From Candidatus Omnitrophota bacterium (GTDB taxonomy: Bacteria > Hinthialibacterota > Hinthialibacteria > Hinthialibacterales > Hinthialibacteraceae), in contig JABLXU010000038.1 of NCBI GenBank assembly GCA_013177805.1, positions 1 through 52,136 of the forward strand: a stretch of 52,136 bases of DNA. The letters are read 5' to 3'. Positions 9,854 through 18,298 of the stretch are shown in pieces. Both the position numbers and the translations under genes were made by a program. The notes beneath the pieces are model-generated. The model saw only the letters and a list, made by a program, of their open reading frames with translations. It made no database searches and had not been told where the DNA came from. Numbering within the stretch: position 1 is the stretch's first letter; each line of letters opens with the position of its first letter.

Positions 9854-10324
9854 ATGTCCACCCGGAACTTTCTTCTCTATCTCAAGGCCTTGATCTGGTC
9901 CATTTTCGTCTCGTACACCAACGCCACAGTGTGCGCCATCATCAGCTGCCTGCGGGAAGGCCGTGTGGGAGACGAGTACCCCGAATTCCAGGATACCCAC
10001 CTCGGGGAAAGCCTGCGCTTTATCATTCGCTCGTTGCCCCGCGCGGAAGACCGGAGCTTGCTTGCGGATTCGCTTAATCAAGTGAAAGCCAGCCAGGCGT
10101 CCATGGTATACCGCAACATGGTCATCGAGGTCGGTCACTACGTCACCGCCATGGAACCGATCGGCGATGTCCCCAGTGAGTGTCCTGGCGTGGTTTATTG
10201 CTTGAAAGAGGGACATATTTCCGTCGTGTTTTACAAACCGGATGGGACTCTTTCCGCCCAACGGGTTCATCCTTTCCAAATCATGCCGGTCTATACCTTG
10301 ACGATCCCCGATCCCTCCTCGTAA
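9854..10324 (+). CDS. Hypothetical protein downstream of the AT-rich cassette
   Basis: A 156-residue protein beginning at ATG 9854, four bases after the preceding stop. It has a moderately hydrophobic N-terminal region (FLLYLKALIWSIFVSYTNATVCAIISC) and then a mixed domain with VYCLKEGHISVVFYKPDGTLSAQRVHPFQIMPVYTL at the C terminus. Its base composition is that of the chromosome, unlike the three genes upstream. It is therefore either a resident gene at the insertion edge or an unrelated neighbour that now reads through from the cassette. I recognise no family. No strong ribosome site precedes the ATG. Confidence 0.55.
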   Translation: MSTRNFLLYLKALIWSIFVSYTNATVCAIISCLREGRVGDEYPEFQDTHLGESLRFIIRSLPRAEDRSLLADSLNQVKASQASMVYRNMVIEVGHYVTAMEPIGDVPSECPGVVYCLKEGHISVVFYKPDGTLSAQRVHPFQIMPVYTLTIPDPSS

Positions 10325-10489
10325 GATCGAACCAGAAGTCGTGGCCTATATTTCGCGGAACACCTTGATTTTTACAATGTTACGGTTTTTGTTCCTCACA
10401 TCCGGAGAGTGTTGGGGTGAGGGAATTCCGGAGAAGGCACCGTATCCCGGTTCCCCCGTTGCCTCATTGTAGCGTGGGCGTCCCGCCTG

Positions 10490-10527
10490 CCTTCTCCTCT
10501 CTCCCCGGGAGAGAATCAGGGGGAGGG
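10490..10527. repeat. Dispersed intergenic palindromic repeat, copy 2
   Basis: CCTTCTCCTCTCTCCCCGGG followed by AGAGAATCAGGGGGAGGG, a self-complementary pyrimidine/purine element in the 10325-10593 gap. It is more diverged than the copies at 4514 and 46840. Confidence 0.5.
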
Positions 10528-10593
10528 AAAACCGAAAACATAAGGGCTGGATCACCTATAGGTTTTTCAAAAAATCGCACCGGAGGGGAAGGG

Positions 10594-11424
10594 ATGAAAT
10601 TCGCGATCTGCAATGAGACCTTTCAGAACCAGACATTCGCCACGGCCTGCCAAATCGCGGGACGCTGCGGCTACGAGGGCATCGAATTGGCCCCCTTCAC
10701 CCTGGGGAAATTGGTGACCGATCTTTCCCGTCAGGAACGCCAAACCATCCGTCAAACCGCCGCGGACGCCGGATTGCGCATCCTCGGCTTGCACTGGCTG
10801 CTGGTCGTTCCTCCCGGTGTCCAGAAGAATCTGCATATCAATTGCGCCGACGCTTCCATCCGCAAACAAACGCAGGACTATTACAAGGAACTGATCCGTT
10901 TTTGCGCCGATCTCGGCGGCTCGATCCTGGTCCACGGTTCCCCCAAACAACGGAATTGGGATCCCGCCGATTGGTATCAGGACGTGTTCGCCCGCACGGT
11001 GGAATTTTTCCAAGGCTGCATGGATACCGCCCGGGAATGCGGTGTGACGGTCTGTTTCGAACCCCTAACCCATGCCGAAACCAACTTCATGAACAGTGCC
11101 CGCGACACCCGGGAGCTCATCCGGGCGGTCGGTCATCCGAATTTCCGGTTGCATCTCGACGCCAAGGCCATGTGCGGCGGAGAATATTACCCTCCCGCGG
11201 AGGTCATCAAGCAAAACCGAGATGTGTTGAAACATTTTCACGCTAACGACCGCAACCTCCGGGGGCCGGGGACCGGGGATGTCGATTTTCGGCCTATCGC
11301 CGCAGCCCTCCGGGAAATCGGGTATGATGGCTATGTGTCTGTCGAGGTGTTCGATTATTCCGAAGGCGGTGAAACCATCGCTTGGAACAGTATCGAATAT
11401 CTCAAAACGGTATTTTCCAACTGA
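10594..11424 (+). CDS. Sugar phosphate isomerase/epimerase-like TIM-barrel protein
   Basis: A 276-residue protein of the xylose-isomerase-like TIM-barrel family. Visible signatures are MKFAICNETF at strand 1, GYEGIELAPF, the metal-site region VCFEPLTHAETNF, FRLHLDAKAM, HFHANDRNLRGPGTGDVDF and a final GYDGYVSVEVFDY. The acidic and His residues at these strand ends would bind the divalent metal that drives ketose/aldose isomerisation or epimerisation. The ATG at 10594 follows GGAGGGGAAGGG, a strong ribosome site. It probably acts with the Gfo/Idh/MocA oxidoreductases of this genome in catabolism of unusual sugars, though none is adjacent; the substrate is unknown. Confidence 0.87.
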   Translation: MKFAICNETFQNQTFATACQIAGRCGYEGIELAPFTLGKLVTDLSRQERQTIRQTAADAGLRILGLHWLLVVPPGVQKNLHINCADASIRKQTQDYYKELIRFCADLGGSILVHGSPKQRNWDPADWYQDVFARTVEFFQGCMDTARECGVTVCFEPLTHAETNFMNSARDTRELIRAVGHPNFRLHLDAKAMCGGEYYPPAEVIKQNRDVLKHFHANDRNLRGPGTGDVDFRPIAAALREIGYDGYVSVEVFDYSEGGETIAWNSIEYLKTVFSN

Positions 11425-11661
11425 ATCCACGATTCGGGGGATGTCATCTGGATGCGTGTTTCGGCCGGCAGGGGCTTGAGGGCACGCCGGATTGGCGTAC
11501 ACGCAATACATTATCGGAGGAGATCCCGGCGAAACACCACCTGGTGATTTTAACTTACATTCTCGGAATATCCGCAGGGAAAAAAGACTCCTGGCGGCTA
11601 TCCATCCAATCAAAAGTAGACCAAAATGAAACCATTCCACGAAAGAAGGGGAGGCTGAAAA

Positions 11662-12930
11662 ATGGTCCGAAAAGCGTTTCGTGCTGGTTTGATGATTTCA
11701 ATGATCGCGGCATTCTTGGGAATGGCATATCCCATGGGCGGCTTTGCCATCGGTGAAAAGGGAGAATTGTTCGTCAGCGCCGGACCCGTGGCGCGGGACC
11801 TGTGCCCGGTCACCGTGCTTTTGCCCGGCGGCTCCGAATTGGAGAAATCAGCAGTCGCGGGCCATCCCTTGCGCGCGGTCAGCGAGAAGGAGACGCTCCC
11901 CGTGGCGGTTTTGCCCGCCGCCGCCGGCATGGAATTGGCGTTCATCATCAAGCATATGGACGCTTGGGAAACCCGGAGCTATCAAATCATGGAGGGCGCG
12001 GCCGCCACGGACTTTCCCGTCCAACTCGAACCGCTGGAAGGCCGCATCGTGGTCACGATCGGTGATATGCCGTTTACCACCTATGATTACACCACCCATC
12101 CTAAAAAACCCTGGCCGGTTTTCTACCCGGTGTTCGGCCCCCAGGGCGTGCGTATGACCCGGGGCTTCCCTATGGAGAAATTCGATAAAGAATCGGAAGA
12201 CCATCCGCATCACCAGTCGTTGTGGGTGGCTCATGGCAGCATCAACGGCGTCGATCTGTGGTCCCTCTCTGAGAATCATGGCTACACGCAGCAACGCGAG
12301 GAGGCCGGCAAAGCCTCTCCCGTGGCGGGGCGGATCCTGGCGAAAAACGATTGGACTGACAAAGACGGAAAAAAACTCTTTGAAGAGTCGCGCGTCATCA
12401 CCATCTGGGGAACACCCGACACCGCCCGCATGATCGATTTCGACATGACTTTCACCGCCACGGAAGGCGATGTCACCTTCGGAGACACCAAGGAAGGCGG
12501 TTTAGTCTCTCTGCGGGTGGCCACCAGCCTGCAGGAAACCCAAAGGCCCGGCCAATACGAAAAGGGCGGAGTCATCACCAATGCCCATGGACTGATCGGC
12601 TCCAAGCAAGCTTGGGGCAAAGCGGCTCCCTGGTGCGATTACAGCGGTCCGGTGGGCGAAATCACCGCCGGCCTGACCATCATGGATCATCCCCAAAATC
12701 CCTTTTATCCCACCAACTACCATGTCCGCGACTACGGGTTGTTTACCGCCAATCCGTTCGGCCTTTCGGATTTCATCGACAAATCGCAGGACGGCACCCG
12801 GATTCTCAAGACCGGTGAATCCTGGCGCCTCCGCTACCGCGTCTTCATCCATGCCGGCGACGTGAAAGAAGCCCGGGTGGCGGAACAGTACGCGAATTTC
12901 GCGGACATGCCCAAAGTGATCCTCCGCTGA
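11662..12930 (+). CDS. Exported DUF6807 (so-called PmoA) family protein
   Basis: A 422-residue protein with an N-terminal signal-like segment (AFRAGLMISMIAAFLGMAYPMGGFA). The family hallmark DHPHHQSLWVAHGSINGVDLW lies near residue 180, followed by GLVSLRVATSL and MDHPQNPFYPTNYHVRDYGL. Databases often label this family methane oxygenase PmoA. That name appears to be a misnomer: the protein lacks the multi-helix membrane architecture of particulate methane monooxygenase and occurs in sugar-degrading bacteria beside Gfo/Idh/MocA proteins. The conserved His cluster may bind a metal or a carbohydrate. It lies 237 bases after the isomerase-like gene and ends at a strong terminator. Confidence 0.85.
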   Translation: MVRKAFRAGLMISMIAAFLGMAYPMGGFAIGEKGELFVSAGPVARDLCPVTVLLPGGSELEKSAVAGHPLRAVSEKETLPVAVLPAAAGMELAFIIKHMDAWETRSYQIMEGAAATDFPVQLEPLEGRIVVTIGDMPFTTYDYTTHPKKPWPVFYPVFGPQGVRMTRGFPMEKFDKESEDHPHHQSLWVAHGSINGVDLWSLSENHGYTQQREEAGKASPVAGRILAKNDWTDKDGKKLFEESRVITIWGTPDTARMIDFDMTFTATEGDVTFGDTKEGGLVSLRVATSLQETQRPGQYEKGGVITNAHGLIGSKQAWGKAAPWCDYSGPVGEITAGLTIMDHPQNPFYPTNYHVRDYGLFTANPFGLSDFIDKSQDGTRILKTGESWRLRYRVFIHAGDVKEARVAEQYANFADMPKVILR

Positions 12931-12954
12931 AAGGATTCGAGATTGGCGGTTTTG

Positions 12955-13017
12955 ATTCCCGGGTCAGACCGGCGGTTCCCATCGTTTCTGCCGGAAGACC
13001 TAACCCGGGAATTTTTT
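12955..13017 (+). terminator. Long two-part hairpin terminator
   Basis: ATTCCCGGGT (12955-12964) pairs with ACCCGGGAAT (13003-13012). Inside, CCGGC (12969-12973) pairs with GCCGG (12990-12994). A T6 run follows at 12012 plus 1000 (13012-13017). It lies 24 bases after the DUF6807 stop, a convincing intrinsic terminator. Confidence 0.8.
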
Positions 13018-13076
13018 ATGACTACAATTCCAAATACGCAAGGGAAAGCGTGAATACACGGAAAAGGTTGATCCAC

Positions 13077-13127
13077 TCCCCCAAACTCCTCTACCCGCTC
13101 ACGCTGGAAGAGGGGCAGGGTGAGGGC
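13077..13127. repeat. Dispersed intergenic palindromic repeat, degenerate copy
   Basis: The CTCCCCCAAACTCCTCTACC stretch and the later GAAGAGGGGCAGGGTGAGGG resemble both arms of the repeat family, with an altered centre. It sits between the DUF6807 terminator and the GT2 gene. Confidence 0.45.
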
Positions 13128-13210
13128 AGCCCTGCCAAGGCGAAAGTTATCCTTTCTCTGTCATCGAGTAAATCGTAACAATTTGAACAAGAAAAGAACG
13201 TACGCCTATC

Positions 13211-14116
13211 GTGATCGATATCCTGATCATCAATTACAACTGCATCACCTATTTGAAGGCGCTATTGTCGGAACTGGCGCTAAAAAACCCTACGGTTCTC
13301 TCGCGGCGCGGCCAATATGCCATCACCGTAGTCGACAACCAATCCACCGACGGCAGCGCCGAGCTGGTGGAGACGCAATTCCCCACCGTACAACTGATTG
13401 CCCGGGAGAGCAACGAGGGCTATGCCGCCGCGGTAAACGCGGGAATCGCCGCTACCCGCAACCGGGAAATTCTGTTGTTAAATAGTGATGTCCTGATCAC
13501 GCCCGATGCCGTGGCCTCTCTGGCGCGAATTTGGGAACGGTTGGATTTTCCCGGAATTCTCGCCCCCCTGCATCTCGAGGAAGACGGATTTCCGCAACTC
13601 ACCTGGGGCGTATTTCCTACTCCTCAGGCCGAAGCCCGCCGCCGCCGGTTGGACCGGGCGTTGGCCGACCGCGAACCATGGGCGAAAGAAGCAGTATTGG
13701 CCGAGGCCTGCCAGACCCGTCCGGTGGATTGGGTATCGGGTTCCTGCATGTTTTTTGCCCGCTCCACAGCCGAAAGCATCGGACCCTGGGACACGAATTT
13801 TTTCTTGTTTTTTGAGGATATCGACTGGTGCCTGCGGGCCAAACAAAAGGGGTACCAAATCTATCACACCTCCGAAGCGCGGATCACCCATGCCCATGGG
13901 GCCAGCGTGAATCAGGATCCCGAAACCGCCGAAATCGAATACCGCTTCAGCCAGTGTTATTTCACCAAGAAACACTTGGGTTCCTGGGCGTTATTCAAGT
14001 TGCGCTTGTACCTCACCATGAAACAACTGGGACGCTGGATGGCAGGCAGCCGTTCTGGCTTCGAACGAAGCACTTCCTGGCTGATTCTTCGCAATACGTG
14101 GAAAAATCCGGGTTGA
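13211..14116 (+). CDS. Glycosyltransferase family 2
   Basis: A 301-residue GT-A fold enzyme starting at GTG 13211. It has the typical beta-1 IDILIINYNC, VVDNQSTDGS, SNEGYAAAVNAGI and the DXD-like NSDV at the nucleotide-sugar site. SGSCMFFARSTAESIGPWDTNFFLFFEDIDWCLRAK (ED motif) is the hallmark of rhamnosyltransferase-like GT2 enzymes. A GT4 gene follows within 28 bases, so the pair probably adds sugars to one surface polysaccharide or LPS core. The acceptor is unknown. Confidence 0.9.
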   Translation: MIDILIINYNCITYLKALLSELALKNPTVLSRRGQYAITVVDNQSTDGSAELVETQFPTVQLIARESNEGYAAAVNAGIAATRNREILLLNSDVLITPDAVASLARIWERLDFPGILAPLHLEEDGFPQLTWGVFPTPQAEARRRRLDRALADREPWAKEAVLAEACQTRPVDWVSGSCMFFARSTAESIGPWDTNFFLFFEDIDWCLRAKQKGYQIYHTSEARITHAHGASVNQDPETAEIEYRFSQCYFTKKHLGSWALFKLRLYLTMKQLGRWMAGSRSGFERSTSWLILRNTWKNPG

Positions 14117-14143
14117 TAGGCGTCATAGCGGGGAATCGCGGTC

Positions 14144-15286
14144 ATGCCCTTGAATGGACCTTTCCATATCCTCCAGGTGGTGGCCTCTCTCCAGGGGGGG
14201 GCCGCGTGGCATGTCTTTTGGCTCTCAACCCGGTTGCGGGCGCGGGGCCATACCGTCGAAATCGCCGCCCCCGCGGATAATCCATCCCTCCAATCCCGCA
14301 TCCTCGCACAAGAGATCCCCTTTCATGAGATTCCCTTGCATACCTTGGTCCCTTGGGAAGCCGCCGCGTTTCTGGCCCGCCGGATGGCGGAAGGCGGCCT
14401 GACCCATGTGCACGTCCATGGCCACCGCGCCGCCGCCATCGCCCGGCCGGCCCGCCTGTGGATCCGCCACGCGCCCCCGTTGGTGTACACGATTCATGGG
14501 TATCATCCCGCGCATTACCCGAATCCCGTATCCCGGCGCCTGTTCAACGCGTGGGAACGGATATTCGCCCTCTCGACCGCGGCCTTCATCTGCGTTTCGC
14601 CCAGCGCCTGGCAGGAGTTTCTCGCCGCCGTCCCCACGGCCCGCCCGCGCGCGTTTCTCATCGAGAACGCCGTCCCCGGCCGTACTCCCGGGGCGGAGGA
14701 TATTCAACTACTCCGCCAAACCATCCGCGACGCTCTGGCCCTCCCGCAAGACAGCTACGTGATCGGTTCGGTAGCGCGCCTGCATTGGCAGAAAGGCGTA
14801 GACCGGCTGATCCAGGCTTTTCACTCCCTTAGCCGTCACCGGAATAATTTGTATTTGCTCATCATCGGGGACGGACCGGAGCGGACCAACCTGGAACGGA
14901 TGGCCGAGCGGTTGGGGATAGCGCCTCATTGTATATTCACCGGGAACCGCCCCAACGCCCGGTATCTTTACGCTATGATGGACTTGTTCGTGCTTCCGTC
15001 CCGGTGGGAAGGTCTTCCCCTTACGATCCTGGAAGCTTGGAACGCCGGAACGCCCGTGATCGCCACCGACGTCTCCGGTTCCCGCGATTTGATTCAGCAT
15101 GGCGTGAACGGATTTCTAGCCGACGATTCCGTCGAGGGGATCGCGTCCGCTATCCTCCGCGCTCTGCAATCCGGACCGGACTTAACGGCCATGGTGCAAA
15201 ATGCGCGGCGGACGTTATCGCGGCGATTCTCACTATCCCGGATGACCGCCCAGACGGAAGCGGTATATCAACAAGTCCTCGAATAA
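14144..15286 (+). CDS. Glycosyltransferase family 4
   Basis: A 380-residue GT-B enzyme. The N-terminal domain has LQVVASLQGGAAWHVFWLSTRLRARGH and VHGHRAAA. The C-terminal nucleotide-sugar domain has IGSVARLHWQKGVDRLIQAF, LIIGDGPERTNLE and the E-x7-E motif in PSRWEGLPLTILEAWNAGTPVIATD. It is read 27 bases after the GT2 gene in the same direction, making a two-gene glycan module. The tRNA-His gene follows 143 bases downstream. The sugar donor cannot be deduced. Confidence 0.9.
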   Translation: MPLNGPFHILQVVASLQGGAAWHVFWLSTRLRARGHTVEIAAPADNPSLQSRILAQEIPFHEIPLHTLVPWEAAAFLARRMAEGGLTHVHVHGHRAAAIARPARLWIRHAPPLVYTIHGYHPAHYPNPVSRRLFNAWERIFALSTAAFICVSPSAWQEFLAAVPTARPRAFLIENAVPGRTPGAEDIQLLRQTIRDALALPQDSYVIGSVARLHWQKGVDRLIQAFHSLSRHRNNLYLLIIGDGPERTNLERMAERLGIAPHCIFTGNRPNARYLYAMMDLFVLPSRWEGLPLTILEAWNAGTPVIATDVSGSRDLIQHGVNGFLADDSVEGIASAILRALQSGPDLTAMVQNARRTLSRRFSLSRMTAQTEAVYQQVLE

Positions 15287-15429
15287 AAAATCATGCCAAC
15301 CAATCAGGCCGGAGGGAAACCGGATTCCCGCGGGCGCACAACGCGTCTTGCCGAAAACTGTTTTTGGAGATACGATTGCTTTTGGTTTGAATGGATTTGA
15401 CTTGCCGGATTTTTCCCTGCCAGATTTGT

Positions 15430-15505
15430 GGTGGCTGTAGCTCAGGGGTAGAGCACTGGATTGTGGCTCCAGTGGCCGTGGGTTCAAATCCCATCAGCCA
15501 CCCCA
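15430..15505 (+). tRNA. tRNA-His (anticodon GTG), CCA encoded
   Basis: The cloverleaf is complete. Acceptor GTGGCTG (15431-15437) pairs with CAGCCAC (15495-15501). The histidine-specific extra G at -1 (15430) pairs with C73 (15502), and CCA is encoded at 15503-15505. D-stem GCTC/GAGC, anticodon stem CTGGA/TCCAG with loop TTGTGGC, anticodon GTG at 15463-15465, and T-loop TTCAAAT. The -1 G with C73 is the histidyl-tRNA synthetase identity element. Confidence 0.97.
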
Positions 15506-15965
15506 GTTGAACCTTTCCGAATGAATGGAACCAGGCAGCCGATTATAGAGAGGACATGGATTTCTCCTCTTCAAAGTTACCCCATTCCAAATTCTCCCCC
15601 CGCGGGAGTAGTTCAGACCACTCATTCATACGCTTACCGTGTTTCGAGCCGAAAGAATGTGTTTTCTCAAGGGGGAATTAATTCCAAATCACATGGCATA
15701 CCGCGTGGGCAGCGGATCTGGGCACACTCAGTCCGGCTAAAATCGACTTGAGTGCGATTCGCGGTTTCAATCCGCAAGGTTTGAATCAAACCCAGCACTA
15801 GCGGCCAATGGGGATACGCACCGGAACGCGCCCGGATTCCGCCAACCCAGGAGGGTGCTACCCAGGAGGTTTAACCGGCATTCTAGAAAAAAGTTACGAT
15901 CCGCCCCGGCAGGAGAAACTTTTCTCCGGGTGTTTTCATTTTTCTCCCACTCCGGGAACCAGGAA
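15506..15965. other. Gene-free stretch with three adjacent small inverted repeats
   Basis: No convincing reading frame. Three hairpins sit in a row: CACTCA/TGAGTG (15725-15754), GCGG/CCGC (15761-15775) and GGTTTG/CAAACC (15778-15792). CCAGGAGG appears twice near 15848 and 15863. A structured RNA or leader is possible; nothing is diagnostic. Confidence 0.4.
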
Positions 15966-15994
15966 TTGTCAAAAAGGATATATTTTCCTATAGT
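15966..15994 (+). promoter_or_regulatory. Sigma-70-type promoter
   Basis: TTGTCA (15966-15971), a 17-base spacer and TATAGT (15989-15994). The predicted start is near 16001, giving a leader of about 140 bases before the GTG of the exported protein at 16142. Confidence 0.6.
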
Positions 15995-16141
15995 GCGGAC
16001 GACAGCAGGGAACTTTTCACCGGGCTTAGATGGCATGGCTGCGGACTGTTGGCCGAAGTGAATCAATTCCTTGCCATCCCCGGTCGTTTCAGGTATCCGC
16101 CTTTTCCAGAAATTACGAAGAAAACAAATGAGGGAAGAAAC

Positions 16142-17044
16142 GTGCCACTCACCCGCCCTATGCAACAAGGAATCGAAATCATCGTGCGATGGATGCTGAT
16201 CCCGCTGGCGATACTGGTGTTTGGGGGAACCACCGGAGGATTCCCGGTGTGGGCGCAAAACGTCACGCCCCGGCCCACGATTCTGTCACCGGCAAATGCT
16301 CAACGGCCCCAAACCATCCCCACCCCCATACGCAATCTCCGGCTGGATTTGCTCCGGTTCGTGGATATGCGGGTGGAATCGGTCACGCCAGACGGAGTGG
16401 TGCTGTCAGACAATCTGTCCCAGGTGGACAACCGGCGGTTTTATTTTTGGGACAACAAAAAGAAGGTGTTGACCGACACGAACGAGGACGGACTCTCTGG
16501 CAGCGTGATCACTCCCGAAGAGGGAGGATACATGCTCTATCTGCATGACGAGTTCCTTTCCCGGCGGGACGTCAACGGCGACGGCCAGGCAATCAGCGTG
16601 GTCCTCCGGATGTACCATTTCCAAACCGGCCAACGATTCAACATCGGGATTCCCGCCCGTAGCGCGACACCCCGGCCCGATGAAACCAGGCATCAATTTG
16701 AATATCACTTATACAATCATGTACTAAGTTTTTCGGCGTCCAATTCTCCTTCCAACAACAACACGCAAGCCGAAAGGAACGCCCCTTGGCACATCGTCAA
16801 CATGCTGGACCTGGTGTATGCCATCGAGGGGACACCGACTCCCACACCCTCGCCAACGTATACGGTGACGCCAGGGCCTTCCCCCACACCCACCCCTACG
16901 CTCACGCCGTCGCTCACACCCACATCCACCCCAATCCCCACGGTGCCGCCGGAATTGCGCAATCTGGCGGATATGAACTCCGATGGAAAAGTGGACGCCT
17001 TGGATTTGATGCTGTTCCGGTATTTCTGGTTCAAGGAAGAGTAG
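16142..17044 (+). CDS. Exported protein with Thr-Pro linker and dockerin-like EF-hand
   Basis: A 300-residue protein starting at GTG 16142, preceded by GGGAAG. A basic N terminus and hydrophobic stretch (MLIPLAILVFGGTTGG) lead to a likely cleavage after VWAQ. The central domain is unrecognised and contains DTNEDGLSG and DVNGDGQ, both calcium-loop-like. A Pro/Thr/Ser linker (residues about 235-272) follows, and the last 25 residues hold DMNSDGKVDALDLMLFRYFW, one half of a dockerin or a C-terminal calcium-binding repeat. This architecture is common in secreted proteins of uncultured PVC/FCB-related bacteria, where the tail may act as a sorting or anchoring element. The function is unknown. An upstream in-frame TTG (16049) is less likely. 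Confidence 0.75.
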   Translation: MPLTRPMQQGIEIIVRWMLIPLAILVFGGTTGGFPVWAQNVTPRPTILSPANAQRPQTIPTPIRNLRLDLLRFVDMRVESVTPDGVVLSDNLSQVDNRRFYFWDNKKKVLTDTNEDGLSGSVITPEEGGYMLYLHDEFLSRRDVNGDGQAISVVLRMYHFQTGQRFNIGIPARSATPRPDETRHQFEYHLYNHVLSFSASNSPSNNNTQAERNAPWHIVNMLDLVYAIEGTPTPTPSPTYTVTPGPSPTPTPTLTPSLTPTSTPIPTVPPELRNLADMNSDGKVDALDLMLFRYFWFKEE

Positions 17045-17079
17045 AGCGGAAGAGCCATCTCGTCCGGATAGGATTGTTA

Positions 17080-17108
17080 TTGGTTCTCTGCGCCAGAATG
17101 GGTATAAT
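17080..17108 (+). promoter_or_regulatory. Sigma-70-type promoter with consensus -10
   Basis: TTGGTT (17080-17085), a 17-base spacer and TATAAT (17103-17108). Transcription would start near 17115, only about nine bases before the ATG at 17124, so the leader is very short. Confidence 0.65.
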
Positions 17109-17123
17109 GATAAGAAGGCCGCG

Positions 17124-18290
17124 ATGAAACCAAACTATCTTAACTATCTTATTTTCCTCGTGTTATTAGCGATCGGGCCCGCGTACGGCGCGCCGGCCGA
17201 AACGGTGCATTGCGATTTCTGCGGGAAAACGATCACCGGCCGATTTTTCACTTACAGCCTGGAAGATCTCAGCGTCACGATCTGCATGGATTGCGACCGT
17301 ACCCTGCCCCACTGCGCGGCCTGTAAATTGCCGTACCGCAAGAACCAGGTCGTGACGCAACGGGGGGAAGTCCTCTGCCGGGCCTGCCTCGCCCGGGCGA
17401 TTTATTGTGAACTTTGCGGCAAGCGGATCGAAGGCAAATATTACACTTCCAAAGAGGGGGACGAGCATTTTTGCCAAAAATGCTACCTCCAGTATCCCAA
17501 GTGCATGGCGTGTGGCAAACCCGGACCGGTTCAACACCTGGAGGGTGGGGTGGGAGTGTGCGCGAAATGCCTTCCCCACCTGCAACGCTGCGCTTCCTGC
17601 GGAAAGCCGATCACGGGAACGTACTACAAATTCGCTTCTTCGGACAAAGTGTATTGCGCGGAGTGCAAGGAACACCGCCCTCAATGCTACGCCTGCGGGA
17701 CACCGCTGGGCAAATCCTATTGGGTGTTCCAGGATGGCCGCAAGATCTGCCCGGAGTGCAACTCCCGCGCCATCATCGATGAACGAAAAATCCGGTCTAT
17801 CCTGGACGAAGTGCGCCGCCTCGCCGCGCAGCGTATCGGCCTGCGCGTGGAAACTCCCTATGCCGTGCGGGTTCAACAATTGAACAAGACTTCTTCGGAA
17901 GACGCGGCCAAGGCCAAGCAGGGCGAATCGATGGTCAGTCCGTTATTCGGCAAGGAATTAGGCTTGTACCGGCGGATGAACGGGATTTCAGAGATCTTCC
18001 TGTTGTATGGTTTGCCCGTGGAGATGATCTACGAAACCGCCGCCCATGAATACACCCACGCCTGGCAGGCGGAAAATTGCCCTCCCGATCAATCGCCCCA
18101 GCTGCGCGAGGGATTCGCCCAGTGGGTGGCGGGGGAGATTTTGAAACTCAAAGGATATACCCAGGCGCTGGAACGGCTCGAAGCACGAGATGACGATCCC
18201 TACGGTACGGGGTACCAGAAAATCAAAACGATTGAACGGAACCTCGGGCGGGCCGCGTTGCTGGAGTATGTCAAAACCGTCAAATCCTAG
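17124..18290 (+). CDS. Exported LIM-like zinc protein with DA1-like metallopeptidase domain
   Basis: A 388-residue protein with a signal peptide (YLIFLVLLAIGPAYGAPA). Residues about 28-215 hold twelve C-x2-C pairs in a regular alternating pattern (CDFC, CMDC, CAAC, CRAC, CELC, CQKC, CMAC, CAKC, CASC, CAEC, CYAC, CPEC), arranged like tandem LIM modules. The C-terminal domain has a zinc-protease motif HEYTH at residues 308-312 and a downstream EGFAQW with Glu 329, resembling the HE..HAW...EEG..Q layout of DA1-type peptidases, which in plants are LIM-linked ubiquitin-activated proteases. A bacterial exported version would act outside the cytoplasm without ubiquitin. The substrate is unknown. The domain reading is from motifs only. 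Confidence 0.8.
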   Translation: MKPNYLNYLIFLVLLAIGPAYGAPAETVHCDFCGKTITGRFFTYSLEDLSVTICMDCDRTLPHCAACKLPYRKNQVVTQRGEVLCRACLARAIYCELCGKRIEGKYYTSKEGDEHFCQKCYLQYPKCMACGKPGPVQHLEGGVGVCAKCLPHLQRCASCGKPITGTYYKFASSDKVYCAECKEHRPQCYACGTPLGKSYWVFQDGRKICPECNSRAIIDERKIRSILDEVRRLAAQRIGLRVETPYAVRVQQLNKTSSEDAAKAKQGESMVSPLFGKELGLYRRMNGISEIFLLYGLPVEMIYETAAHEYTHAWQAENCPPDQSPQLREGFAQWVAGEILKLKGYTQALERLEARDDDPYGTGYQKIKTIERNLGRAALLEYVKTVKS

Positions 18291-18298
18291 TCCCCCTC

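Noticed and set aside
15778..15792. GGTTTGAATCAAACC as a tRNA T-arm remnant
   Set aside because: It is a perfect palindrome of 15 bases with a three-base loop, not a five-pair stem with a seven-base TTCRANY loop, and no other tRNA arms surround it.
16840..16950. Repetitive CACACCC/CACGCC DNA that could look like a minisatellite or CRISPR
   Set aside because: It encodes the Thr-Pro linker of the 16142 protein. Repeats are irregular and there are no spacers. The same applies to 35860-35950 in the protease gene.
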